Shown one piece after another: positions 50,158-60,444 of a stretch of 64,000 nt of DNA (positions are counted from its first letter, which is position 1; every line of letters starts with the position of its first letter). Below the pieces are notes generated by a model. The model was not told the origin of the DNA. It was given only the letters and a program-made list of their open reading frames with translations, and made no database searches. This stretch comes from Prostheceraeus crozeri. Its lineage: Eukaryota; Platyhelminthes; Polycladida; Euryleptidae. The position numbers and the translations under genes were made by a program. The DNA is taken from contig CAJQUW010004481.1 in the NCBI GenBank assembly GCA_907163375.1, positions 62,001 through 126,000 on the forward strand. The letters are read 5' to 3'.

Positions 50158-50209
50158 TCTAACAAGCTCTTTACACATGGATCGCAGTCGATTGCTATCC
50201 CAGAATCAT
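50158..50209 (+). other. Candidate small coding exon before the repeat array
   Basis: Preceded by a CTTCTCTCTTCCGTAG acceptor and followed by CAT/GTAAGC (50210). It contains an ATG at 50177 with 11 codons that end in phase 0 at the donor. The acceptor GTTTAG at 52416 is also phase 0 with the cassette A ORF, so the array could lie in an intron. This is inference. Confidence 0.3.
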
Positions 50210-50294
50210 GTAAGCTATCTTAATTTTATTTAACACTATTTCATCTACCATCATCAACCATATGAAGTGTTATAAGATTTACAAGTTAAACTAA

Positions 50295-52060
50295 GCGTTC
50301 TACTATTTGTAAATGAAAGATATAGTTTCAACAGTTTACAGATTAAAAATAAAGTTTCAACAGTGTGTACGTTAGAAATAAAGTTTTATCTGTTCGTATG
50401 TTAAAAGAAAGTCTTATCAGTTGACAAGATAAAAATAAAGTTTCACCAGTGTACAAGATAGAAACAAAGTTTCAATAGTGTGTACGTTAGAAATTAAGCT
50501 TTATCTGTTTGTATGTTAGAAACATAATAAAGTTTCAACAGTTAAGAAGATAAAAAATAAAGTTTCAACAGCTTACAACTTAAAATTAAAGTTTCAATAG
50601 TGTGTACGTTAGAAATAAAGTTTTATCTGTTTGCAAGATAAAAAGTAAAGTTTCACCAGTTTACAAGTTAAAAATAAAGTTTCAATAGTGTGTACGTTAG
50701 AAATAAAGTTTTAGCTGTTTGTATGTTAAAAGAAAGTTTTATCAGTTGACAAGATAAAAATAAAGTTTCACCAGTGTACAAGATAGAAACAAATTTTCAA
50801 TAGTGTGCACGTTAGAAATAAAGCTTTATCTGTTTGTATGTTAGAAACAAAGTAAAGTTTCAACAGTTTACAAGTTAAAAATAAAGTTTCAATAGTCTGT
50901 ACGTTAGAAATAAAGTTTTATCTGTTTGCAAGATAAAAAATAAAGTTTCACCAAATCACTAGTTAAAAATAAAGTTTCAATAGTGTGTACGTTAGAAATA
51001 AAGTTTTAGCTGTTTGCAAGATAAAAAGTAAAGTTTCAAGAGTTTACAAGTTAAAAAATAAAGTTTCAATGGTGTATACGTTAGAAATAAAGTTTTAGCT
51101 GTTTGTATATCAAAATAAAGTTTCAAGAGTTTACAAGTTAGAAATAAGGTTTCAATAGTGTATGCGTTAGAAATAAAGTTTTAGCTGTTTGTATATCAAA
51201 ATAAAGTTTCAAGAGTTTACAAGTTGGAAATAAGGTTTCAATAGTGTATGCGTTAGAAATAAAGTTTTAGCTGTTTGTATATCAAAATAAAGTTTCAAGA
51301 GTTTACAAGTTAGAAATAAAGTTTTAATAGTGTGTATGTTAGAAATAAAGCTTTATCTGTTTGTATGTTAGAAACAAAATAAAGTTTCAACAGTTTAGAA
51401 GATAAAAAGTAAAGTTTCAACAGTTTAAAAGTTAAAAAGAAAGGTTTAGCTGTTTGTATGTTAGAAACAAAATAAAGTTTCAACAGTTTACAAGATAAAA
51501 AATAAAGTTTCGACAGTTTACAAGTTAAAAATAAAGTTTCAACAGTTTACAAGTTAGAAATAAAGTTTTAGCTGTTTGCAAGATAAAAAATAAAGTTTCA
51601 CCAAATTACAAGTTAAAAATAAAGTTTCAATAGTGTGTACGTTAGAAATAAAGTTTTAGCTGTTTGCAAGATAAAAAATAAAGTTTCACCAAATTACAAG
51701 TTAAAAATAAAGTTTCAATGGTGTATACGTTAGAAATAAAGTTTTAGCTGTTTGTATATCAAAATAAAGTTTCAAGAGTTTACAAGTTGGAAATAAAGTT
51801 TCAATAGAGTGTGTGTTAAAAATATAGTTTAAGCTGTTTTGTGTCTTAGAAATAGAATAAAGTTTCAACAGTTTGTAGATTAAAAATAAAGTTTCAACAG
51901 TGTGTACGTAAGAAATAAAGTTTTAGCTGTTTGTATGTTAAAAATAAAGTTTCAACAGTGTTTACGTTAGAAATAAAGGTATAACTGTTTGTAAAATGAG
52001 ATTGTAGGATTTACTAGTTTGCAAGTTAGACTAAGTGTAAATTAAATAAAATTATAACTG
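50295..52060 (+). repeat. ~29-bp minisatellite array I (AATAAAGTTT units)
   Basis: About 60 imperfect units of ~29 bp with three rotating variants: AATAAAGTTTCAACAGTTTA, AATAAAGTTTCAATAGTGTG and AATAAAGTTTTAGCTGTTTG, each ending in GTTARA. Spacers are not unique. Every unit contains AATAAA. It matches array V (62860-64000) in inverse orientation. Confidence 0.9.
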
Positions 52061-52084
52061 CTCACGAATTAAAGCGTTGATGCA

Positions 52085-52225
52085 ACGATGAACAATTATT
52101 AAGCTGAAAAGTTTTAGATTCACTTTAAAATTACCATATGTTTACAGATAGAAATGTATCACAGCAAAGCTACTTCATGAGTTAGTTTGCCAGGAGTGTA
52201 TCATCTCAAACTTTTACTCCGTCGT
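52085..52225 (+). repeat. Boundary segment of the cassette, copy A
   Basis: The non-array sequence around AGAAATGTATCACAGCAAAG recurs inverted at about 55700-55840, 59200-59340 and 62703-62843. It marks the junction between array and gene cassette in every copy. Confidence 0.85.
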
Positions 52226-52290
52226 TGAAATTTCATGACGACTTTTTTGCTAAACGAAAGTTAACACCAGAGGAGCGTAGGGGTGGATGG

Positions 52291-52299
52291 TATAAAATA
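52291..52299 (+). promoter_or_regulatory. TATA box of cassette A
   Basis: TATAAAATA, ~100 bp before the likely start of the first cassette ORF; conserved in copies B and C. Confidence 0.55.
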
Positions 52300-52416
52300 C
52301 GCCTACAGCACTGAGAGAGTTGGAGTGCATGAGGTATGTACATTCTTTTGACGACGAGAGGAGCGATTCAGCCGATGGCGCAGGTAGTTTCCCAGAGCAT
52401 GGAGGACATTGTTTAG

Positions 52417-52770
52417 GTGACTCTAAGGACGTATGTCGAGCTGCCCTCAGTGATAGGCTTCCAACTCATGATGAATGATGATATGCTTGCAACCTACATT
52501 CAACCATTGGTGTATGCCCACACCCTTCCCCACAACGAGCTTGTCTGCTACATTGTATTCATGAGTGTGGCTCAAAGTAGGAAACTGATTGATGAGACTT
52601 TGCTGAAATATCCAAGGCGCGTATTCAAGCATGGTCGCCTACTGTTGGAGTATTATTATCAATGGCGCGACGACACACAACATTTGCCCACCCGTGTTTT
52701 ACCACACCTATCAACGGAAGAATACAATAGAGCTTTAGTCGAGACGGTGAAAGGAGACGATGAGCGCTAG
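52417..52770 (+). CDS. Cassette A ORF1, unknown protein (~117 aa)
   Basis: The open frame begins right after TAG 52414-52416, which also ends a possible acceptor (CATTGTTTAG). The first in-frame ATG is 52468, but the 17 codons before it look protein-like, so an upstream exon is likely. The protein is alpha-helical with aromatic-rich stretches (YYYQWRDD). It stops at TAG 52768. Open and indel-free in all three copies. No family recognised. Confidence 0.5.
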   Translation: MTLRTYVELPSVIGFQLMMNDDMLATYIQPLVYAHTLPHNELVCYIVFMSVAQSRKLIDETLLKYPRRVFKHGRLLLEYYYQWRDDTQHLPTRVLPHLSTEEYNRALVETVKGDDER

Positions 52771-52859
52771 CGGGCGAATGAAGCATCGGTGAGAGTGGGA
52801 ATCAACTTGATGCTATTCTCCAATGAGGATTGTTGTCTAATGAGAATCAAGCATTCCTT

Positions 52860-52867
52860 TATAAATA
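52860..52867 (+). promoter_or_regulatory. TATA box (ATAAATAG context) of the second cassette gene
   Basis: TTTATAAATAGAG at 52858-52870, about 100 bp before a minimal ATG exon (52966-52968). Same form as the Polinton box at 31837. Confidence 0.55.
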
Positions 52868-52965
52868 GAGAGCCTTCCACAGTGAGAATCATTCCATCGT
52901 TGAATCGTACAAGTGACGGACGCACATTCTCTCTCTCTACATCCCTGTTATATTATCCAACTAAA

Positions 52966-53752
52966 ATGGTAAGTCGCTACTTTCCTCCCTCTCCTCCCTG
53001 GAACGTAAACTTGATAGAATCTTTTTTATTTTCAGGCATCTTCTACATCTACTACACTGACAGGATAAAATGGTGGCCAGACGTTACAAGGTTCGCTACA
53101 ATCAGATCATCTACGGCTGAGACCAATGGAAGAAACAACAAAGGTACATAATCCTACACCGCTACAGCGTAAATTTAAACAAGTCTTGCGTCATGAGGAT
53201 CACAGCGTAGTATTGCAAACGGGAATGCTCCCTTCCACTGATGTGAAGATATTGAGCAATCAGTATGGGGACTACATACTCATCCCTGTGAGTCCGTACA
53301 TTCGCCACCAACTTGACATTATTGAAGAGTACGTGACATTAAATATGGACATTCCTACTCCTCTTGCTCAAGAGTGGAAGGCGAGAGATGACAAGGATAC
53401 TCCCTATAGAAAGATTTGGGATGGCAATCAAATTTGCCTACCATTATCACATTGGTGTAGTTATTATAAAAAGGATGGAGATCAATCAATACCCATCAGT
53501 TGTGATGAGCTCGGAGAAGGTACTTGGGATATCATTTTCAAAGTGAATGGGCTATATTATGGTCAGCACAAGGATAACAAAATAGCCTCTCTCTCGATAC
53601 ACACTGAATCCATCCTATATATTCCAAAGCCACCCAGCGTGGATGACATTATTGACGAAATCCTTAACGGGGGTGGTACGAAGCGCAAGTCGGACAAGAA
53701 TGCTACCTCCAAAACGCAAGTCAAGGAAAGAGAATTGCTAATCCTTTCCTAA
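52966..53752 (+). CDS. Cassette A ORF2, possible OB-fold DNA-binding protein, with in-frame TAA
   Basis: A first exon consisting of ATG alone is followed by GTAAGT; the 67-bp intron (52969-53035) ends TTTTCAG. Exon 2 starts ASSTSTTLTG, then TAA at 53066-53068, then an open frame to 53752 (208 aa from Met 53126). In copy C the same codon is CAA, so copies A and B carry a nonsense change or recoded Gln. Residues ~100-180 of the 208 aa (ICLPLSHW...GTWDIIFKVNGLYYG...SLSIHTESILYI) look beta-rich, OB-like. The C-terminal tail is basic (KRKSDK). Confidence 0.55.
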
Positions 53753-53901
53753 CTCTACCCTATGACAATTCGCTTATGTGCTTTGAGTGTCGTGGACGTG
53801 GTCTTATTAGATACATTTTACTTCTACGTTGCCATCATATCATTTGTGTATTATGTCGTGAAAAGCATCGATGTAATTCTTCATTTTGTGATATGTTATA
53901 G
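53674..53901 (+). CDS. Cassette A RING-like zinc segment
   Basis: A frame overlapping the end of ORF2 carries MCFEC, then ILLLRCHHIICVLC, then C-x4-C, a RING-like C-x2-C-x13-C-x-H-x2-C-x2-C pattern. The last pair has unusual spacing. The frame is open from ~53674 and stops at TAG 53899. Cysteines are kept in all three copies while other residues vary, which supports coding. It may be joined to ORF2 by a frameshift; no splice site is visible. Confidence 0.45.
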   Translation, partial: WYEAQVGQECYLQNASQGKRIANPFLTLPYDNSLMCFECRGRGLIRYILLLRCHHIICVLCREKHRCNSSFCDML

Positions 53902-53934
53902 AACGTTTCCTTAGATGTGTAATTTCCATTTTAG

Positions 53935-54483
53935 GCTTCTATCATCATTTTTATGGATTGTGAGGGTGAACCTGTAAAGGAGCTCAGTGCTATTGCTATG
54001 AACAATTGGACATATCAGATTGTTAGTGTCTATCATCAACATGCCAACTGTGATCCCAATGTTGATCAATGGGCGAGAAAACACATTCATGGACTTAATC
54101 TGAAATATTTGCAAGACTATGGCTTTTCTTGTGAGACTGCTCTTCTTATTGACTTTAAACGATGGTTAGCTGCTTTCAATGTTATACGCATCTTTTGTAA
54201 TAATCCTGGTAAGGAGAGGAAAGTATTTCCCAATCTAATCATTGATGATATTTTGCTCCCAACTTGGAATAGCAGAGTGAATCAACACTATCATGAAGTC
54301 ACGAAACGTTTTAAGGATTTGTGTATTCCTATTTTGTCTGTTCGTTGTAGTAGCTACGTTCATAACCAATGCTTCTTTCCTCCTTACCTCAACACTGCCA
54401 AAGTCCTGTATGGTTATCATTGCTCGCTATATGACAGTTACCAGCTGTATCTATTTTATCTGTTTCAAACCTTTGATTTATAA
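53935..54483 (+). CDS. Cassette A DEDDh-like nuclease
   Basis: The exon begins after a TTTCCATTTTAG acceptor; the preceding ATG exon (52966-52968) is in phase. In-exon Met is at 53953 and is followed by DCEG (motif I), an IHGL motif at residues 45-48, IDDILxxWNxRV at ~97-109, and HCSLYD (H156-x4-D161). The Polinton nuclease has the same blocks in the same order, so the two are homologous. Motif II aspartate is again absent. The gene ends at TAA 54481, with CAATAAATG just downstream. Confidence 0.65.
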   Translation, partial: ASIIIFMDCEGEPVKELSAIAMNNWTYQIVSVYHQHANCDPNVDQWARKHIHGLNLKYLQDYGFSCETALLIDFKRWLAAFNVIRIFCNNPGKERKVFPNLIIDDILLPTWNSRVNQHYHEVTKRFKDLCIPILSVRCSSYVHNQCFFPPYLNTAKVLYGYHCSLYDSYQLYLFYLFQTFDL

Positions 54484-54654
54484 TGCATGCTTGTTACAGT
54501 TATTCAATAAATGTTATTATGCGAAGAGTTGTTGTTTTCATGCAACGGATGGGTTAGATGAAGGGCGATCATATCTTTTTCAAATGACTGTGGAACATTG
54601 ATTTCCATGATGAAGATTTAAACAGTTAGATTCGATGACGAACAAGATTTACTA

Positions 54655-55335
54655 GTTTGCAAGTTAAACTAAGCGTTCTATTATTTGTAAGTGAAAGATA
54701 TAGTTTCAACTGTTTACAGATTAAAATAAAGTTTCAATAATGTATGTGTTAGAAATAAAGTTATATCTGTTTGTAAAATAAGATTGCGGGATTTAATAGT
54801 TTGTAAGTTAGACTAAGCGTTCTACTATTTGTAAATGAAAGATATAGTTTCAACAGTTTAAAGATTAAAAAATAAAGTTTCAATAGTGTGTATGTTAAAA
54901 ATAAAGTTTAAGCTGTTTGTGTGATAGAAATAGAATAAAGTTTCAACTGTTTGTAGATTAAAAATAAAGTTTCAACAGTGTGTACGTTAGAAATAAAGTT
55001 TTATCTGTTTGTAAAATGAGATTGTAGGATTTACTAGTTTGCGAGTTAGACTAAGCGTTCTACTATTTGTAAACGAAAGATATAGTTTCAACAGTTTACA
55101 GATTAAAAATAAAGTTTAAACAGTGTGTACGTTAGAAATAAAGTTTTAGTCGTTTGCGCGTTAGAAATAAAATAAAGTTTCAACAGTGTTCAATAAAGTT
55201 TTATCTGTTTACATGTTAGAAACAAAATAAAGTTTCAACAGTGTGTACGTTAGAAATAAAGTTACATCTGTTTGTATGTTAGAAATAAAGTTTAAGCTGC
55301 TTGTATGTTAGAAATAAAGGTATAAGAGTTTAAAC
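54655..55335 (+). repeat. ~29-bp minisatellite array II
   Basis: Same AATAAAGTTT units as array I, downstream of cassette A, shorter than the corresponding arrays behind B and C. Confidence 0.88.
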
Positions 55336-55350
55336 AGTTATTAAAAAAAG

Positions 55351-55370
55351 TTGACAAACGCGTTTGTCAA
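55351..55370. repeat. Perfect 20-bp palindrome near the inverted-repeat centre
   Basis: TTGACAAACGCGTTTGTCAA, flanked by a unique ~330-bp stretch (55371-55697) with no clear gene. It lies between oppositely oriented copies A and B. Confidence 0.75.
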
Positions 55371-55697
55371 GTGTGATTCTATCAAGTCAGTACTATACAC
55401 TTTTGATTTACAAAGCATGCTTTGAATACTCATACGATGAAGTTCTTATTTTCATTTTAAAACAACATTCCGATAAAATGTTCAACTTACATTCTCAACT
55501 TTGTATAATACTAAGATATTTGATAATACAACCTAAGAGATTTTCAACTTGGATTTATATTTACTTCGCTCAGTCTTTGTCGATACGTATAAGATACAAT
55601 CATAGTGTCATCAGACTCATGTGTGCGCTCATCGTGAACACATCAAGAACAAACCGCAATGATGATACTTCAAATATGTACAAAACTGAAATTTCAA
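55371..55697. other. Unique spacer between copies A and B
   Basis: One + strand frame is open here but lacks an ATG at its start and shows no motif. The last ~20 bp resemble the beginning of a cassette unit, so this may be a truncated unit. Confidence 0.4.
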
Positions 55698-55849
55698 CAA
55701 TGAAGTAAAAGTTTGAGATGATACACTCCTGGCAAACTAACTCATGAAGTAGCTTTGCTGTGATACATTTCTATCTGTAAACATGTGGTAATGTTAAAGT
55801 GAATCTAAAGCTTCATAGCTTATTAATTGTTGATCATCGCATCAACGCT

Positions 55850-56790
55850 TTAACTTGTAAACAGTTATAATTTTATTTTTAATTTGCAAATAGTAGAACG
55901 CTTAGTCTAACTTGCAAACTAGTAAATCTTATGATCTTATTTTACAAACAGATAAAACCTTTCTTTCTAGCATATAAACTGTTATACCTTTATTTCTAAC
56001 ATACAAGCAGCTAAAACTTTATTTCTAACATACAAACAGATATAACTTTATTTCTAACGTACACACTGTTGAAATTTTACTTTTAATCTGTAAACTGTTG
56101 AAAGTATATCTTTCATTTACAAACAGTAGAACTCTTAGTCTAACTTGCAAACTAGTAAATCTTATGATCTTAATTTACAAACCGATAAACTCTATTTCTA
56201 GCATACACACTGTTGAAACTTTATTTTGAACTTGTAAACGGTTGAAACTTTATTTTATTTCTAACGCGCAAACGACTAAAACTTTATTTCTAACGTACAC
56301 ACTGTTGAAACTTTATTTTTAATCTGTAAACTGTTGAAACTATATCTTTCGTTTACAAATAGTAGAACGCTTAGTCTAACTTGCAAACTAGTAAATCCTA
56401 CAATCTCATTTTATAAACAGATAAAACTTTATTTCTAACGTAAACACTGCTGAAACTTTATTTTTAACATACACACTATTGAAACTTTATTCTATTTCTA
56501 TCGCACAAACAGCTTAAACTTTATTTTTAACATACACACTATTGAAACTTTACTTTTTAATCTTTAAACTGTTGAAACTCTATCTTTCATTTACAAATAG
56601 TAGAACGCTTAGTCGAACTTACAAACTATTAAATCCCGCAATCTTATTTTACAAACAGATATAACTTTATTTCTAACACATACATTATTGAAACTTTATT
56701 TTAATCTGTAAACAGTTGAAACTATATCTTTCATTTACAAATAATAGAACGCTTAGTTTAACTTGCAAACTAGTAAATATTGTTCGTCAT
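55850..56790 (-). repeat. ~29-bp minisatellite array III
   Basis: AATAAAGTTT units on the - strand, downstream of cassette B. Confidence 0.88.
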
Positions 56791-56941
56791 CGAATCTAAC
56801 TGTTTAAATCTTCATCATGGAAATCAATGTTCCACAGTCATTTGAAAAAGATATGATCGCCCTTCATCTAACCCATCCGTTGCATGAAAACAACAACTCT
56901 TCTCATAGTAACATTCATTGAATAACGGTAACAAGAATGCA

Positions 56942-57490
56942 TTATAAATCAATGGTTTGAAAGAGATAAAATAGATACAGCTGGTAACTATCATACAGCG
57001 AGCAATGATAACCATACAGGACTTTGGCAGTGTTGAGGTAAGGAGGAAAGAAGCATTGGTTATGAACGTAGCTACTACAACGAACAGACAAAATAGGAAT
57101 ACACAAATCCTTAAAACGTTTCGTGACTTCATGATAGTGTTGATTCACTCTACTATTCCAAGGTGGGAGCAAAATATCATTCATGACTAGATTGGGAAAT
57201 ACTTTCCTCTCCTTACCAGGATTATTACAAAAGATGCGTATAACATTGAAAGCAGCTAACCATCGTTTAAAGTCAATAAGAAGAGCAGTCTCACAAGAAA
57301 AGCCATAGTCTTGCAAATATTTCAGATTAAGTCCATGAATGTGTTTTCTCGCCCATTGATCAACATTGGGATCACAGTTGGCATGTTGATGATAGACACT
57401 AACAATCTGATATGTCCAATTGTTCATAGCAATAGCACTGAGCTCCTTTACAGGTTCACCCTCACAATCCATAAAAATGATGATAGAAGC
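56942..57490 (-). CDS. Cassette B DEDDh-like nuclease
   Basis: Inverse copy of 53935-54483 with no indel. Differences are few and mostly conservative: VMN for IID near residue 97, P for T before WNSRV, and I for F near the end. Motifs DCEG, IHGL and HCSLYD are intact. Confidence 0.65.
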   Translation of the reverse strand, partial: ASIIIFMDCEGEPVKELSAIAMNNWTYQIVSVYHQHANCDPNVDQWARKHIHGLNLKYLQDYGFSCETALLIDFKRWLAAFNVIRIFCNNPGKERKVFPNLVMNDILLPPWNSRVNQHYHEVTKRFKDLCIPILSVRCSSYVHNQCFFPPYLNTAKVLYGYHCSLYDSYQLYLFYLFQTIDL

Positions 57491-57523
57491 CTAAAACGGA
57501 AATTACACATCTAAGGAAACGTT

Positions 57524-57751
57524 CTATAACATATCACAAAATGAAGAATTACATCGATGCTTTTCACGACAAAATACACAAATGATATGATGGCAACGTA
57601 GAAGTAAAATGTATCTAATAAGACCACGTCTACTACACTCAAAGCACATAAGCGAATTGTCATAGGGTAGAGTTAGGAAAGGATTAGCAATTCTCTTTCC
57701 TTGACTTGCGTTTTGGAGGTAGCATTCTTGTCCGACTTGCGCTTCGTACCA
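57524..57751 (-). CDS. Cassette B RING-like zinc segment
   Basis: Copy of 53674-53901. Residues between the zinc ligands differ (CSRRG for CRGRG, VFC for VLC) but all cysteines and histidines are kept. Confidence 0.42.
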   Translation of the reverse strand, partial: WYEAQVGQECYLQNASQGKRIANPFLTLPYDNSLMCFECSRRGLIRYILLLRCHHIICVFCREKHRCNSSFCDML

Positions 57752-58459
57752 CCCCCGTTAAGGATTTCGTCAATAATGTCATCCACGCTGGGTGGCTTTG
57801 GAATATATAGGATGGATTCAGTGTGTATCGAGAGAGAGGCTATTTTGTTATCCTTGTGCTGACCATAATATAGCCCATTCACTTTGAAAATGATATCCCA
57901 AGTACCTTCTCCGAGCTCATCACAACTGATGGGTATTGATTGATCTCCATCCTTTTTATAATAACTACACCAATGTGATAATGGTAGGCAAATTTGATTG
58001 CCATCCCAAATCTTTCTATAGGGAGTATCCTTGTCATCTCTCGCCTTCCACTCTTGAGCAAGAGGAGTAGGAATGTCCATATTTAATGTCACGTACTCTT
58101 CAATAATGTCAAGTTGGTGGCGAATGTACGGACTCACAGGGATGAGTATGTAGTCCCCATACTGATTGCTCAATATCTTCACATCAGTGGAAGGGAGCAT
58201 TCCCGTTTGCAATACTACGCTGTGATCCTCATGACGCAAGACTTGTTTAAATTTACGCTGTAGCGGTGTAGGATTATGTACCTTTGTTGTTTCTTCCATT
58301 GGTCTCAGCCGTAGATGATCTGATTGTAGCGAACCTTGTAACGTCTGGCCACCATTTTATCCTGTCAGTGTAGTAGATGTAGAAGATGCCTGAAAATAAA
58401 AAAGATTCTATCAAGTTTACGTTCCAGGGAGGAGAGGGAGGAAAGTAGCGACTTACCAT
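57673..58459 (-). CDS. Cassette B ORF2, possible OB-fold protein, with in-frame TAA
   Basis: Copy of 52966-53752 with the same ATG exon, 67-bp intron and in-frame TAA after TLTG. The 208-aa part reads identically to copy A. Confidence 0.55.
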
Positions 58460-58654
58460 TTTAGTTGGATAATATAACAGGGATGTAGAGAGAGAGAATG
58501 TGCGTCCGTCACTTGTACGATTCAACGATGGAATGATTCTCACTGTGGAAGGCTCTCTATTTATAAAGGAATGCTTGATTCTCATTAGACAACAATCCTC
58601 ATTGGAGAATAGCATCAAGTTGATTCCCACTCTCACCGATGCTTCATTCGCCCG

Positions 58655-59008
58655 CTAGCGCTCATCGTCTCCTTTCACCGTCTCGACTAAAGCTCTATTG
58701 TATTCTTCCGTTGATAGGTGTGGTAAAACACGGGTGGGCAAATGTTGTGTGTCGTCGCGCCATTGATAATAATACTCCAACAGTAGGCGACCATGCTTGA
58801 ATACGCGCCTTGGATATTTCAGCAAAGTCTCATCAATCAGTTTCCTACTTTGAGCCACACTCATGAATACAATGTAGCAGACAAGCTCGTTGTGGGGAAG
58901 GGTGTGGGCATACACCAATGGTTGAATGTAGGTTGCAAGCATATCATCATTCATCATGAGTTGGAAGCCTATCACTGAGGGCAGCTCGACATACGTCCTT
59001 AGAGTCAC
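58655..59008 (-). CDS. Cassette B ORF1, unknown protein
   Basis: Copy of 52417-52770, identical in translation, with the same TAG codons at both ends. Confidence 0.48.
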   Translation of the reverse strand: MTLRTYVELPSVIGFQLMMNDDMLATYIQPLVYAHTLPHNELVCYIVFMSVAQSRKLIDETLLKYPRRVFKHGRLLLEYYYQWRDDTQHLPTRVLPHLSTEEYNRALVETVKGDDER

Positions 59009-59344
59009 CTAAACAATGTCCTCCATGCTCTGGGAAACTACCTGCGCCATCGGCTGAATCGCTCCTCTCGTCGTCAAAAGAATGTACATACCTCATGCAC
59101 TCCAACTCTCTCAGTGCTGTAGGCGTATTTTATACCATCCACCCCTACGCTCCTCTGGTGTTAACTTTCGTTTAGCAAAAAAGTCGTCATGAAATTTCAA
59201 CGACGGAGTAAAAGTTTGAGATGATACACTCCTGGCAAACTAACTCATGAAGTAGCTTTGCTGTGATACATTTCTATCTGTAAACATATGGTAATTTTAA
59301 AGTGAATCTAAAACTTTTCAGCTTAATAATTGTTGATCATCGCA

Positions 59345-60310
59345 TCAACGCTTTAACTCGTGAGCAGTTATAATTTTATTTTTAATTTGCAAATAGTAGA
59401 ACGCTTAGTCTAACTTGCAAACTAGTAAATCTTATGATCTTATTTTACAAACAGATAAAACCTTTCTTTCTAGCATATAAACTGTTATACCTTTATTTCT
59501 AACATACAAGCAGCTAAAACTTTATTTCTAACATACAAACAGATATAACTTTATTTCTAACGTATACACTGTTGAAATTTTACTTTTAATCTGTAAACTG
59601 TTGAAAGTATATCTTTCATTTACAAACAGTAGAACTCTTAGTCTAACTTGCAAACTAGTAAATCTTATGATCTTAATTTACAAACCGATAAACTCTATTT
59701 CTAGCATACACACTGTTGAAACTTTATTTTGAACTTGTAAACGGTTGAAACTTTATTTTATTTCTAACGCGCAAACGACTAAAACTTTATTTCTAACGTA
59801 CACACTGTTTAAACTTTATTTTTAATCTGTAAACTGTTGAAACTATATCTTTCGTTTACAAATAGTAGAACGCTTAGTCTAACTTGCAAACTAGTAAATC
59901 CTACAATCTCATTTTATAAACAGATAAAACTTTATTTCTAACGTAAACACTGCTGAAACTTTATTTTTAACATACACACTATTGAAACTTTATTCTATTT
60001 CTATCGCACAAACAGCTTAAACTTTATTTTTAACATACACACTATTGAAACTTTACTTTTTAATCTTTAAACTGTTGAAACTCTATCTTTCATTTACAAA
60101 TAGTAGAACGCTTAGTCTAACTTACAAACTATTAAATCCCGCAATCTTATTTTACAAACAGATATAACTTTATTTCTAACACATACATTATTGAAACTTT
60201 ATTTTAATCTGTAAACAGTTGAAACTATATCTTTCATTTACAAATAATAGAACGCTTAGTTTAACTTGCAAACTAGTAAATATTGTTCGTCATCGAATCT
60301 AACTGTTTAA
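59345..60310 (-). repeat. ~29-bp minisatellite array IV
   Basis: Copy of array III at +3503 bp. Confidence 0.88.
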
Positions 60311-60444
60311 ATCTTCATCATGGAAATCAATGTTCCACAGTCATTTGAAAAAGATATGATCGCCCTTCATCTAACCCATCCGTTGCATGAAAACAACAAC
60401 TCTTCGCATAATAACATTTATTGAATAACTGTAACAAGCATGCA

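Larger units (their letters stand above)
55698..59200 (-). repeat. 3503-bp tandem unit B
   Basis: Boundary segment, ~29-bp array and gene cassette. Unit C (59201-62703) repeats it at an offset of exactly 3503 bp through genes and array alike. The period without indels points to a very recent duplication or an assembly duplication. Confidence 0.85.

Noticed and set aside
50295..52060. CRISPR-like array of ~29-bp repeats
   Set aside because: The units follow each other without unique spacers, vary in sequence, and lie in animal DNA; it is a minisatellite.
47440..54483. A full alternative genetic code (TAA/TAG = Gln) as an established conclusion
   Set aside because: Polinton and host genes here use ordinary stops, splice sites explain several of the codons, and one copy shows CAA versus TAA that simple mutation explains. 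Kept only as a finding to test.
55364..55708. 114-aa + strand ORF in the spacer between cassettes A and B
   Set aside because: No ATG at the start, overlaps a palindrome and a boundary segment, no motif, composition follows the A/T bias.
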